From Sphaerulina vaccinii (taxonomy: Eukaryota; Ascomycota; Dothideomycetes; Mycosphaerellales; Mycosphaerellaceae), in NCBI GenBank assembly GCA_022570795.1, contig JAKUDP010000003.1, positions 1,922,001-1,986,000 on the forward strand: a DNA stretch of 64,000 nucleotides, in the 5' to 3' direction. Positions 11,301 to 20,963 of the stretch are shown here, one piece after another. The position numbers and the translations under genes were made by a program. Each line of letters starts with the position of its first letter. Position 1 is the first letter of the stretch. The notes under the pieces are model-generated. The model saw nothing but the letters and a program-made list of their open reading frames with translations, searched no databases and was not told the origin of the DNA.

Positions 11301-13582
11301 CTCCGGCCTCCAGGAAGATAGACTGCGCCACTGATCTTGGTCATCTCGCCCAGCAAAGCCATCAAGAGTGAAGTCTTGCCGCATCCGGTTGGACCAATAA
11401 TGACATTGAGTTGTCCGACCTTGAAGAACATGTCCAAGTCGATCATCTTGAAGTCGTCAGAGTCCTTGCCACCCCAACTAAAGGTGCCATTGCGGAAGCC
11501 GATAAGAGGGTCTCGATTGTCGTCGTCATAATCCTCGAGCAACTGTAGATACTTCTCAGTTTCTGGCTCGCTCAGGTACTCTTCTACACGATCGACAGAC
11601 ACTTTCGACTCTTGGACGTGGGCAACCATATCTGCTAGCTGATCCAGCGGAATTCGCAGCAAACTGAACAACGATAGCGCAGTAAACGCGACAGATGGTA
11701 TCAGATCCTTGCCTTCCACAAGCGTGTAGACGAGGAACGTCAAGAATGTGATGAGTACTGGTGCGCCAGACCAGATGGTAGCTGCTGCAGCCCACACAAT
11801 GTATCGAGTTCGGAGATGTTTGAGCTCGACCTGGCGCTTTTCGTCGACTTGAGCCAGGAATCGGTGCTCCCAGGCGAAGTATTTGATGATGCGGACATTG
11901 GTCAACACTTCGTTCGTGGTGTGGATTCGTGCATCGGTCGCCGCAAGAATCTTCTTCTGTACAGTCGTGAACTGCTTCGCAATGTACATGTTCACTGGTA
12001 GAAGCGCAGCCATCATTCCAATACCAACAATACTGCTGTTGCCCAGGAACAAATAGAGAAGCACAATAGCGAGCACAAACTGTACCGGCGTTTCAGCCCA
12101 CAGAAAGTGGAGGTATGCGCTGATCTCGGACACTTTGAAGGAGTCCACTGCCATCAGGTTGATGATGGCTCCAGACGTGACCTGTTCGTCAAGCGCAACT
12201 TCTGGCTTAGCTGGCTCGCCATTATCTTTCTTGTCCTTCTTCTTTCCGAAAGTCAGAGCTTTCTTGATGAAACCTTGCTTAGGCTCGCTCTCGTCGTCCT
12301 TCTTCTTTTCGCCTTGTCCTAGTACCTTGTCCGCAGATGCTGCAGCACGTCTTCTCAGAGCTTTGGCGTAGATCTCACCTATTATGATGGCTCGCAGTCT
12401 GATACAGATTTTCCTGCCGATCCAAAGCGCTTGCCCGCTGGACAAAGCATTGACGCAACCAGAGACGAATAGAAGGATAACGTACAGCCAGGCCGCATTC
12501 CACGGTGTTTGCGATGGATCTTCTACATACTGTAGGATCACCTTGAGCAGCAGAGTCGGTACAAATGTAACACAACCTGAGATGGCTGCCCACAAGCCTT
12601 GGATGATCAGATCGCGCTTGAAGTATTTGAGCAGATGCCAGGCCAAGATCGAGGTCTTCTTCAATTGTCGGTAGTCCGCCAGGATCGCAGCAGCCTTGTC
12701 TCTCGGCATCAGATTCCAGACATCCTTCATCTCAAATGCCTTTTTGTAACCAGTCCAGACAATCGAGTCTACCCAGCCAAAGGTGGCCAATGAGAAAACA
12801 CTGGCAAGCGGCTCCTTCGAAGGCTCAATGTCGTCCTCGTATTCCAGTTCGACTGCACGATTGCCTTTCCGTGAACACAACGCGATCATGGCAAGCAACG
12901 TAGTCAAGGCAAAGTGGCTGCTCATCAGAGCTTCGGATAGTCTCGATTCGGGACGAATGATCTCTGATCGAAAGACCAAAACAGCGCAAAGCCATTGGAA
13001 GCAGTAGAGAAAGGCCGTGTGATACCACAACTTCGGGAACGACCATTTCGATGTGCTCGAGAATAGCAAGCGGCCAGAAGCCAGTAGAGCAATGTATGTC
13101 CATACTGCAACCTCTGCGATTGCCGCCACTCTGCCTCGTGGTGGTCCCCATGCCCGCGTTATCAACGCCGCCACCTGTATACCCAGCTCGGCCAACACTG
13201 CCACCTCTTCAATGAATGTTACCCATAGCTCTCCTCGCGGTCGATCCACTGTGATTACTGAGGCGTTGGTCTGCGTCTTCGTCATCTGCAATGCCGCCTG
13301 TTCGTTCCGGCGCATCTCGTCCTCGCTGCCAGTCTCGGTCGTGGCATCGCTATCGCTGTCGACCTCGTGGCCATCCACATGGTGAGGTCCGCCATTGGGT
13401 ATTCGTTGGTAGCCTTTACTGCTCTGTGTCGTTCGTGTTCTCGTTCGTAGAAGTTGATATGCCAGGTACAGGGCCGATATGCCACATGCTAGCAAGGGCA
13501 GCAGCGTCTGCAGATAGTCATGTTGGAAGCACTGCGAGAAATCGTCGCTGTGCCAGATAGCGCCTTTGCACCGCGCAAACAT
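8393..13582 (-). CDS. ABCC/MRP-type full ABC transporter
   Basis: ATP-driven export pump, probably vacuolar, for conjugates or bile-acid-like substrates (Ybt1/Bpt1/Vmr1 subfamily by layout; substrate not deducible). Single exon of 1729 codons. N-terminal extra membrane segments (TMD0, from residue about 25), TMD1, NBD1 with Walker A GPTGCGKTS (about 728), signature LSGGQKQR (about 838) and Walker B HVILDDVLSAVD; then a linker, TMD2, and NBD2 with Walker A GRTGAGKSS (about 1452), signature LSQGQRQL (about 1607) and Walker B VLLMDEATAS. NBD1 has D where many ABC proteins have the catalytic E (ILDDV), as is usual in ABCC. A Ser/Pro/Thr-rich insertion of about 70 residues lies inside NBD2 before the signature. 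Confidence 0.95.
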   Translation of the reverse strand: MFARCKGAIWHSDDFSQCFQHDYLQTLLPLLACGISALYLAYQLLRTRTRTTQSSKGYQRIPNGGPHHVDGHEVDSDSDATTETGSEDEMRRNEQAALQMTKTQTNASVITVDRPRGELWVTFIEEVAVLAELGIQVAALITRAWGPPRGRVAAIAEVAVWTYIALLASGRLLFSSTSKWSFPKLWYHTAFLYCFQWLCAVLVFRSEIIRPESRLSEALMSSHFALTTLLAMIALCSRKGNRAVELEYEDDIEPSKEPLASVFSLATFGWVDSIVWTGYKKAFEMKDVWNLMPRDKAAAILADYRQLKKTSILAWHLLKYFKRDLIIQGLWAAISGCVTFVPTLLLKVILQYVEDPSQTPWNAAWLYVILLFVSGCVNALSSGQALWIGRKICIRLRAIIIGEIYAKALRRRAAASADKVLGQGEKKKDDESEPKQGFIKKALTFGKKKDKKDNGEPAKPEVALDEQVTSGAIINLMAVDSFKVSEISAYLHFLWAETPVQFVLAIVLLYLFLGNSSIVGIGMMAALLPVNMYIAKQFTTVQKKILAATDARIHTTNEVLTNVRIIKYFAWEHRFLAQVDEKRQVELKHLRTRYIVWAAAATIWSGAPVLITFLTFLVYTLVEGKDLIPSVAFTALSLFSLLRIPLDQLADMVAHVQESKVSVDRVEEYLSEPETEKYLQLLEDYDDDNRDPLIGFRNGTFSWGGKDSDDFKMIDLDMFFKVGQLNVIIGPTGCGKTSLLMALLGEMTKISGAVYLPGGRSREELKKDPETGLTESVAYCAQQAWLLNGTIKDNIVFNSRFDLRRYKSVIVACSLQRDLEILDGGDQTLVGEKGVTLSGGQKQRISLARALYCEARHVILDDVLSAVDSHTAKWIFDKALMGPLMYNRTCILVTHNAVLCLPHAEFAVVLDNGRVIAKGTAYDVVHSGHLAEDIGKFDFKPPSSHGSKLPSRVPSEIGGDSLGELPSATNGQPKGQRSESNATETLEALHGDPLTHVISKDIPGMNKPVNDKGIFNEEKATGSVKLSIITRYLGYMGGWFYWIVAALCFGLQQLSQVATNVWIQQWSNSYTRKEYLATGVARNHTYNVAHVRMTSSSNCLRTGTCVWNMPFTSQPFSAQSALQDVTSMKIVNDDVNVGYYLTGYAILGLSFMAITLLREGVLFGGSLAASKRIHRELMERVTHAKFRFFDATPLGQIMNRFSKDIEAVDQEIAPVAVGVVHCMFSILTIVILISIITPGFLIAGIFITILYFLIGRVYISASRDLKRLESVQRSPLYQQFGETLSGMTTIRAYGDERRFIRENLHRVNTHSRPFIYLWAANRWLALRVDVVGALVAFFTGVFVILSVGTVNAGAAGLAMTYAVTFTENVLWFVRLYASNEQNMNAIERVKEYLDVDQEAAPIVPDNRPDANWPSQGSVEFIGYSTRYRSDFDFVLKNITFKILPGEKVGVVGRTGAGKSSLALALFRALEAEQGKILIDNVDIGLIGLQDLRENIVMVPQDPTLFTGTIRTNLDPFGLFTDEEIFSVLRGVQLVGAATASNSAAPSRPQTPAPDCDRDSPKSPTNKLTMTAKVAPVPSSPDSPTTSTALENKNIFRNLSSPVAEHGSNLSQGQRQLLCLARALLKAPKVLLMDEATASIDYATDSKIQETIREIKNTTITIAHRLQTIIDYDKVLVLDQGEVIEYGDPYELINKEKGTFKGMCEMTGDFELLQKDAKKAFDAKKLVDDS

Positions 13583-14582
13583 TGTCTATTGTCGTCCAAG
13601 CACTCTCCAGTTCGTTGCACTCATCGGAGCATTTCGAGTATTGACAATAAACAAATCGACACAGGCGGGTAGTGGTCGATGGTGGCGTTTGCGGTGACTG
13701 CAAGTGAGTGAAGGTGAGTCGAACTGTCGAAGCTCGATGAGAAGGATCGTCAAATGCTACGGTGATGAGCTAGCACGACATGCATTAACCCTACCTCTGT
13801 TCGCAGAGCAGAGAGCAGAGAAGAAAGTGGTAGGCAAAGCCGCGCCGCGTAAAAGAAGGTGACGAAAGCGATTGCAGTTAACCCGAGCCGAGAGACAAGC
13901 AGAGACAAGCTTTATCCAGCCACCGCTCAAACCTCACTAACTAGCATTGACCTTCAAATTGTTACAACGGCAGACATGGAAACTTGGGCGGTGTGGTGGT
14001 GAGTCAGTGACAACCTAGCGGGACAGACAGGTCATGCTCGCTCCTGCTCAGGTACTAAGCACTGCACGAGCAAGCTATGATGATAGCTGCTCCAATGGAT
14101 TGTGCTGGGATGCGAGCTCGAGATGCGGCAAAGGAATCTGCTATCTGGCAGCTATCATATTCCATGCATATGCATGCTCCGCACTCCGCGTGTGTGTCAC
14201 ATGTGAGGAACTGACCGTTTGGCTGTTTCTGTTGGTTGTACACCGGCTCGTGGTATGCGATTAAACGAGCATCTCTGAGAACTGGGTCAAAAGGCAGGGT
14301 GCTCTGTCTGTAGACGCAATAGCTTGATCCTCGTGCATGGTGGAGACACTGTAATGCTGACTTAATCACGAATGTTCGACACCTGGTCGGTTGCCGCGAG
14401 ACCGGTTCTCTGCATATGATATGTACAATGGGATCTCACGAGAATGAATCAATGTGGCTCCTCCTCGGAACCGTTGAATTGTGGTTCGCCCATGAACGCC
14501 GCATATATTGGTCACAACAGCAATCTGATGCAGTGACCTTTTACATCCATTTGGTTGTGGTTGTTTGAAGATCGTTTCGCGT
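13583..14582. other. Intergenic, promoter of the ABC transporter
   Basis: 1 kb between the ABC transporter start and the NDUFA12 stop, both minus strand. Contains a short palindromic ATGCATATGCAT-type run near 14164-14176. No coding frame with a credible start or similarity. Confidence 0.45.
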
Positions 14583-15390
14583 CTATCTCGTAGCCGCTAC
14601 TGGCTTCCATGCTGAGTACTTAGGCTTGGTGCTGCAGGTGTATGGTCAGCGATGCCGGCAGTTTCAGAGGTGATCGTTGTGGACGTACGTGTTGAAGGTC
14701 TTGAACGCACTCCTCGATGCTGTGAGGACTGGTACATGCTTCTTTGGCTCCCATTCTCGCACTGAACGTTGCAACAGCTTATCCTCTGATGGTGCCTTGT
14801 CAACCATGTATGACATCCACGCGTGCCTAGTTGTACTGTTAGAACTTCCGGTCCATGAGCCATAGGTGTCCCATAGACCTACCAGCCTGGTTCTATCTGT
14901 GAGCTGCCAACTGTCAGCAATGTTCTGGTCGGTCTGGCATGCGGCTGTGGTGCCTCACGGGTCATATTCGTCGTCCTTGTAGTCCACCCAGCGTGTTCGC
15001 ACTTCAAACACTGTCAGCTCCTTCCGCACGTCTCATGTCCAAACTGTAACATACGAGGCAGCTCTTCTTCCAGGTTCTCAAAGTACTTGTTGCCGTAGCG
15101 GTCTATGCCGACCAGTGCTCCGCGCTTGGTATCACCTATTTCTCTCAGTGTCCATTTCTTGTACGGTCCTCTCATGCTCCATCCATACCGATGTACTATA
15201 AAATCGCGTCAGAGTCAGTACGGGCGATGTGTGTATCGTTACATTCGTTCGGAGGGACGTTTCGTACATGAAGTTGGTGGCCGTATTCCTGTAGACTGTC
15301 AGCTCTAGCTCAAGCGCACAGTACGCGCATATGATCTACCTTCAGACCGATACTGCGCAGGTTGCGGAGAGTCCGCATGATCGTCGACAT
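14583..15390 (-). CDS. NDUFA12: Complex I subunit NDUFA12 / B17.2, eight exons with a 7-nt microexon
   Basis: Accessory subunit of mitochondrial complex I, at the junction of the matrix arm. Exons (minus strand) 15390..15340, 15288..15268, 15195..15189, 15135..15055, 15001..14959, 14903..14883, 14826..14689 and 14631..14583 give 136 residues. The spliced product begins MSTIMRTLRNLRSIGLKEYG, passes through YIGDTKRGALVG, DRYGNKYFENLEEELP, RTRWVDYKDDEYDPSQ and IEPGWHAWMSYMVD, and ends KPKYSAWKPVAATR, all as in the family. The third exon is only 7 nt (TACATCG) and supplies Y-I-G; without it the conserved YIGDTK cannot be built. Every intron is about 50-75 nt with GT..AG ends. It is divergent from PGS1. 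Confidence 0.9.
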
Positions 15391-15567
15391 GTTGGCGGTG
15401 GTGTCCTCGGTGTGGCAAGGGTACGGCGATGTTCTGCGCAGGTTGGAGGTCGTGATGCGCGAATGAAGCTAAAGTGTGGAGACCCACTTAAAATTGACGA
15501 GATGGTCAGCGTTTCCGACTTCACCTTTCGCCATCGACACTTCCTACCAAAACATCATGATATCTCA
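15391..15567. promoter_or_regulatory. Divergent promoter NDUFA12 / PGS1
   Basis: Only 177 bp separate the two start codons, so the complex I subunit and the cardiolipin-pathway enzyme must share a compact bidirectional promoter. No specific factor site recognised. Confidence 0.45.
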
Positions 15568-17255
15568 ATGCTGACAAGAAGAGTGTTTCCATGCTTACGG
15601 GCCTCTAAGCAGGTCCGGTCACTCAGGGAGGTCAGCAGGCATAGCGGTATACAGAAACGCTTCTCGAGTACTTCTTCTACTCCTGCAGCAACACCAGCAT
15701 CAGGGCAGACTTCTGCTTCGCAGCTAGCAGCTTTCACCAGTGAGCTAGACAAGCTGTCCCCACGCTTCGATGTCCCTGCAGATTCAATCGAGATATTGAA
15801 GTCTCCCACAGAATTCTACGAAACACTTAAGGTACGATCAACTTATGTGAAGCCATCCACACCTGCTGACCAGACCGAAGTAGACGAAGATCAGAAATGC
15901 CAAAAGACGCGTATATCTGTCGACATTGTATATCGGGAAGAGCGAGCATGAGCTTGTACGTCTTGCGCCTACATCACAGCGTACATGAACTCGACTAACC
16001 TGAACAGATCGACACGATACGGCAGGCACTTAAGGCTAACCCGGAGCTCAAAGTATCCTTGTTGACTGATTATCTTCGTGGCACTCGTGAGGCACCTAAT
16101 CCATCATGTGCAAGCTTGCTTGCCTTACTCGTGGAAGACTTCGGCTCTGAGCGAGTGGAAGTACGATTGTACCATACGCCAAACTTGACAGGAGCACGTA
16201 AGGCTATCCTGCCGAAGCGCATCAACGAAGGATGGGGCTTGCAGCACATGAAGCTGTATGGCATTGATGATGAGATCATAATGTCTGGAGCCAACCTTTC
16301 AGACGACTACTTCACCAACAGACAGGACCGATACCACGTCTTCAAGTCTAAAGCAATCACGGAGTATTTCTCGAAGCTCTTTCGCACAGTCTGCGATCTG
16401 AGCTATCGCGTGTCGCCGGCCACCAAAGAGTCAGGAGGCTTCATAGCAGACTGGCCAGAGGCGAACGTTCAGCCAGAGCCGCTGAAGGATCCGCAGGGCT
16501 ACATCAAAGCAGCAACTAGGGTTCTACAACCACTAGCCAGCCCGCCAACTCCAATCCCAGCTCAGTCAGATACAGACACCTCTGTATACCCGCTCGTGCA
16601 ATTGACGCCGCTTCTTAAACCAGACACCTCGACAGAGCTGGCAGCTCTGACAGGCATTCTTCGAACTCTTGGCAAAGCAGAGTTCGCAGGGTCGGAATGG
16701 ACCTTCACGGCAGGCTACTTCAACATGACACCGGAAGTTCGCGAACTCTTACTCAAAACAAGACCTGCTTCAGGCACCGTAGTGGCGGCGTCCCCGTGGG
16801 CAAATGGCTTCTATGGCAGCAAAGGCGTCAGCGGTATGCTTCCAGCAGCCTATAGTCTTCTAGGCCGCCGCTTCCTGGACGCGGTATACAAAACAGGTCA
16901 GAGTGAACAAATCGCAGTCAAAGAGTGGCGGAAAGGCACAGTCAATACACCAGGAGGCTGGACATATCACGCCAAAGGCATCTGGGTGACTCTTCCGAAG
17001 GAGCAGAATCCCAGCATCAGTCTCATCGGCAGCTCCAACTACACGAAACGAAGCTATTCTCTTGATCTCGAGGCAAATACACTTATCGTCACGCGCAACC
17101 CTGATCTTCAACGCCGTCTTGGCGAAGAGGAGAAGTGGCTACAAGAGTATGCGACGCGAATGACACATGATGACTATGCGAAGACAGAGCGAAGAGTTGG
17201 ACTGCATGTAAGATTAGCGATGTGGATTGTAACATTAGTCGGCGGCGCGCTGTAA
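15568..17255 (+). CDS. PGS1: Phosphatidylglycerophosphate synthase (mitochondrial)
   Basis: Transfers a phosphatidyl group from CDP-diacylglycerol to glycerol-3-phosphate, the committed step to phosphatidylglycerol and cardiolipin, in the mitochondrial inner membrane. Exons 15568..15831, 15884..15955 and 16008..17255 give 527 residues (yeast 521). The N-terminus is rich in Arg/Ser (MLTRRVFPCLRASK), a mitochondrial presequence. Exon 2 holds RRVYLSTLYIGKSEHEL. Two phospholipase-D-type HKD motifs are present: HMKLYGIDD (H192, K194) with SGANLSDDYF after it, and YHAKGIWV (H433, K435) with GSSNYTKRS. The acceptor of exon 2 could instead be 6 nt downstream (15890), removing two residues. Confidence 0.92.
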
Positions 17256-17658
17256 GAAAGAAGCAGTAGATCTGGCATGTGAAGTTCTGCAGATTTTAGG
17301 TTGCATTCCCCTTCTGGAGCCGCATCTGGTACGAGAAGTTTGATAGCTAATGCCTGTTCTCTGGCCCGACCGGCGAGGCCGTGTGCTCACCGGCTTACAG
17401 GCATGCTCATGCTTTCAGATGCCGAAAGTCATACTCTCCCTGCTCGCCAAGCCGTATCTTCTCAAGCACAACCAAAGCTGCAAGCCACATGGAGAACCAA
17501 ATCGGCTCCAGGTTCTTTCGATGTCTGCTCCACCAGAAGCAACTTCAGCTATTACCCAATAGAGATGTTGGAGTCAGAGCCCTCTTCGACTTTCCAACAA
17601 CCATCACTGATGCCTACCTTGTTCGAGCTTTGTGTACCTCTCTGGGTGGGCAAGTGCT
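17256..17658. other. Intergenic between convergent PGS1 and a minus-strand gene
   Basis: Two 3' UTRs. The open frames seen here overlap the neighbouring coding region out of frame and have no recognisable content. Confidence 0.4.
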
Positions 17659-18906
17659 TCACTTGTCCCAAGAGTACCCACCCATTGTTGGCGGCGCGTT
17701 ACTGCTCGATGGACGAGATCCGCTGCCCGCACTTCCTCCTCCTCCCTGAACGCCGTTCGACCTCGTGGCGCCGCTTGCTTGTCCAATAGAGCCTATGCCA
17801 CTCAGCATACCAGAGCCTTTAGGTGTTGCCTTGAACAGAGGTCCACCGTAAGCCTCTCCGGGTAGTGGCGTAGCATCGCGGCTTGGCCGCTTCTTCGCTG
17901 CACTGACAGGAGTCAGGGTCTGCCTCCGCAGGATCTCCTCATTCGAGTTGAGCGGCGCTTGCTGTGGTGGTTGAAACGAAGCAGTCTGATCTCTGAGAAC
18001 TCTGTTTTCGAATTCGAGCGCACCGACACGCTCCTTGAGCGCGTTGTGTTCTTGCGCTAGGTGTCCGAGCTGCCGCACGAGATTTTGCATTCCTCCAGAA
18101 AGGAGTTGTGGGATGCCCTGCAGCTGCAGCATCACTTGATCTGTCAGCGATGGAAACTGATCTGGCTGCACTGTTGCTTGACGTCCGCTTCGAATGCCGC
18201 GAGCTTGAGCACCGAACATGCCAGGTGTTGGTGGATGTTGCTGGATGGGAGTGGCAAGTGATAATGCTGGCGCGGGACTTGGTAGCAATCGTGGGTATGG
18301 TGCATATGTCGGAGGTTGATGGCTCATTTTGCGCTTCTTTCGACCACCGGACGGCGTCTCCTGGTCGCGAAGTGCAGTCGCAGGCGTGAGTGGTGTGCTC
18401 CGAACTGGAGTCGTGAACTCAGTCTTGATGTGCGGAAGCTCCATTCTGGGATGCTGAGGTCCTGCGACGCTCTGGCTTGCTTCAATTGGAACCGTCCACG
18501 GGCTTGGAGGGAGAGTAAGATTAGACGCATTGTTGATATTTGCGGTGATGTGGTGCGTTGCTGGGACGACGCCGATCTCGCTCATGTTTGTGACTTCACC
18601 TCCATAGGCCGCAGGAGGACGAGCATCAAATGCCTCGGGACTGAGCTGGTGCGTCGTTGAGTAGTCCAGTCCGCCACTTATGACTTGATCTGTGTCTGCA
18701 GCCCGAGTAGCATCTTGAGGTTCAGTATTGTCGTCAAAGTAGGAGTAGTCCAATGCACCTGATACATCAGACGGCTTCTCGAAGCTATGCTGGACGTCGT
18801 CCATGAAGTTGAGGGGTAAGCCATGTGTAGGCGGGTCGTGCTGCTCAAGCAATGCATTGTTTGAATGTGCCAAGCTAAGGTCGAGTTGCTCGATATTGTC
18901 GGTCAT
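17659..18906 (-). CDS. Unrecognised 415-aa protein with a coiled-coil segment
   Basis: Not recognised. A single-exon frame of 415 codons with an ATG start (MTDNIEQLDLSLAH). The protein is largely disordered: acidic N-terminus, Pro/Ser/Thr-rich middle, a basic patch GGRKKRKMSHQ (about 190-200) that could act as a nuclear signal, then a short heptad-like helix around residues 262-315 (NLVRQLGHLAQEHNALKERV followed by LEFENRVLRD), and a Gly/Ser-rich tail. This layout suits a transcriptional regulator or scaffold that dimerises by coiled coil, but no DNA-binding domain is visible. Introns are not needed. Confidence 0.7.
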   Translation of the reverse strand: MTDNIEQLDLSLAHSNNALLEQHDPPTHGLPLNFMDDVQHSFEKPSDVSGALDYSYFDDNTEPQDATRAADTDQVISGGLDYSTTHQLSPEAFDARPPAAYGGEVTNMSEIGVVPATHHITANINNASNLTLPPSPWTVPIEASQSVAGPQHPRMELPHIKTEFTTPVRSTPLTPATALRDQETPSGGRKKRKMSHQPPTYAPYPRLLPSPAPALSLATPIQQHPPTPGMFGAQARGIRSGRQATVQPDQFPSLTDQVMLQLQGIPQLLSGGMQNLVRQLGHLAQEHNALKERVGALEFENRVLRDQTASFQPPQQAPLNSNEEILRRQTLTPVSAAKKRPSRDATPLPGEAYGGPLFKATPKGSGMLSGIGSIGQASGATRSNGVQGGGGSAGSGSRPSSSNAPPTMGGYSWDK

Positions 18907-19566
18907 GTCGATGTGGAGATATGCTTGAGATATTGATAGCGTTTGGAGGGTGTTGCTGAAGTGTCGGTGTCGATGAGAGAGCGGCTGTAGTATTTCAAGC
19001 TGAAAGTGAGTGCGAGGTTGTCTGAGATATGCATCTTGAAGAGCTTAGCGTTGTTTCACTCACCACTGTAGTTGAGTGACGTGTCGCATTCACTCCAAGG
19101 CTCGAGGAAAATGAACATGAACTTTGCCGCTATGCACTGTCTCTGCGCTGAGCTGCATCGACGGCTGCGATTGCGAGAGACATTAGACACGAAGCCTGCA
19201 TCTCGATACAATCTTTCCGTCCCGAGTGTCGACTTTATTCGCACGCCGATTCGAACGCCGAGGCTGCTAGTAGTAGCATCAGCGCAAGATCGCAGAGAGC
19301 CTGGCAACGACCACTTTCCTCAGCCCTCGCTCTGGAGCAGCACGCGGCTGATCACTCCCATTGCCGATGATGCTGCCTTCCCCAATTTCGAGCCTTTGCA
19401 CCAGGAAATTGCTTCCGTCGGGACGCTGTTTGCTCCAAACGGCACTAGCTAGTGCAGGATCTGAGCAGAACTCGCGCATCAAACTCATCTTCACTACTTC
19501 ATCAACCAACACACCATCATCTTACATCGTGTATCCACAGTCATTACCACTTCACACTCGACCAGC
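18907..19566. promoter_or_regulatory. Divergent promoter region
   Basis: 660 bp between the starts of the 415-aa gene (minus) and the secreted protein gene (plus). An open frame at 19072-19452 begins with TTG and has no similarity; I read this region as promoter and 5' UTR. Confidence 0.4.
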
Positions 19567-20347
19567 ATGCCAACCATAACTATCTTCAAGCAAATGGCCG
19601 GCGCCGTCCTTGCCACTTCCCTGCTCTTCGCGACCTCAGTTACTGCTCTCCCCACCACCGAAGTAAGCTGCAGAGCACCTTTGGACTCGATCTCAGCTAA
19701 TGCGTCGCAGGATATTGGGCTCTCTCCTCAGGCCGATCCTTCAGTCGAGTGCGGCAATTCATCAGACATTGTTGTCGCACAGGGTGATGCTTTGCGGTTT
19801 AACGTGTCAAGGTTTTGCAACAACGCCGACGGGGTAGGTTTTGTAAAAGAATGCTGAAACAGTGGGCAAGGCTGATTGTGCACCACAGTGGACTCTTCAC
19901 AACTGGGCACAATGGCCATTTGTTCTCTCGCGAGACAACAGCCTCATAGGTTCGTATACTCTGAGACATCAGAACTGCCAAGCACTTCACTGACAACCAA
20001 TAGTGGTCGACTCCAAATGCGAGAGCATGGAGGTGAAGGCAGACGAGTGCATTGCCCACTTCGACAAGATCCTCGCCCAGTGCAACATCGGCCAGAACGG
20101 TCGCAACATCGGCGGTCGAGCGTACTTTCCAAAATGCGGCTATGTCCGCCTCTTACACAAGGATTTCCTCGGCCACTCAGTAGCCTCAGAGTCCGAGGAC
20201 GCCATCCTTGACGCCCGCGACATCTATCCAGATGGTTGCAATCCACCAGTCTGGAGCGCCTGCTCACCCAACGAGAAGTCCGCGCTGCTCTCGAATGCCT
20301 GCGATTTCGTCCTATGCCTCAAAGCCGGCAACTGTGCTCCTTGCTGA
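19567..20347 (+). CDS. Secreted cysteine-rich protein (12 Cys), effector-like
   Basis: No family recognised. Exons 19567..19662, 19711..19833, 19889..19949 and 20004..20347 join in frame to 207 residues; introns of 48, 55 and 54 nt have normal ends. The N-terminus has a signal peptide (hydrophobic VLATSLLFATSVTALP, cleavage near ALP-TTE). The mature part carries 12 cysteines, an even number, with 10 of them in the last exon (including PKCGYV, DGCNP, SACSP, NACDF, VLCLKAGNCAPC). Size, secretion and cysteine content fit a disulfide-bonded secreted protein such as a fungal effector or cell-wall protein; role is inference. It stands alone, with no related gene beside it. Confidence 0.72.
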
Positions 20348-20963
20348 GCGCCTATGAGTGCGGAGGGCAGCTCATGTTCGGAGTGAACCTAGATCGAAGC
20401 GGCCAGGACGATCTAATGTGCTCTGGAGGGTGGAAGATATCCCCTGCGATCTGTTGGGTCTTGTACGATACTACTCGAGAGTTCCTATCATGGCGGTTTC
20501 CAAGAATGGGCACGAGCATACGTGCGTTAGAATGAGCGCAATACCTACTAATGTATATCTTGACTCCTTCACGCATAACAGTCTGTTCCAAGCAAGTTGC
20601 GGTATTCACTTCGCCAGCGTTGCGCTAGCCCTTGTCGCGCATCATCGCATCATCGCATATGCCTTGACCATTCCGGCTGCATTCTGTGGCCTTTGTTCAA
20701 TGCAGTCCACCGATGCGAACGCATGGTCAGTGCGGCGCGGGCCCAGGTCCGGCCAACAATGAGTTTCACGATGCCGTCGACAATACAATACCACATCCGG
20801 CGACAAAAGGACTGAAGTCCATTGTTGTAGAGTCGCAATAGGTAAGTCGATGTTCTTTCTTCTTCTGTGATTCACTCTGCTTCCATTCCATTCACTTCTC
20901 CAGCATACCGCAAAATCATCTGCACGATCATCAGCAGCACAAACCAATTCACACACTCAAAAG
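20348..20963. other. Intergenic, no gene seen
   Basis: 616 bp between two plus-strand genes; 3' UTR of the secreted protein gene and promoter of the JmjC gene. Overlapping short frames on both strands are not supported. Confidence 0.4.

Noticed and set aside
19072..19452. A 127-codon plus-strand frame in the divergent promoter
   Set aside because: Begins with TTG; no motif; lies between two supported starts.
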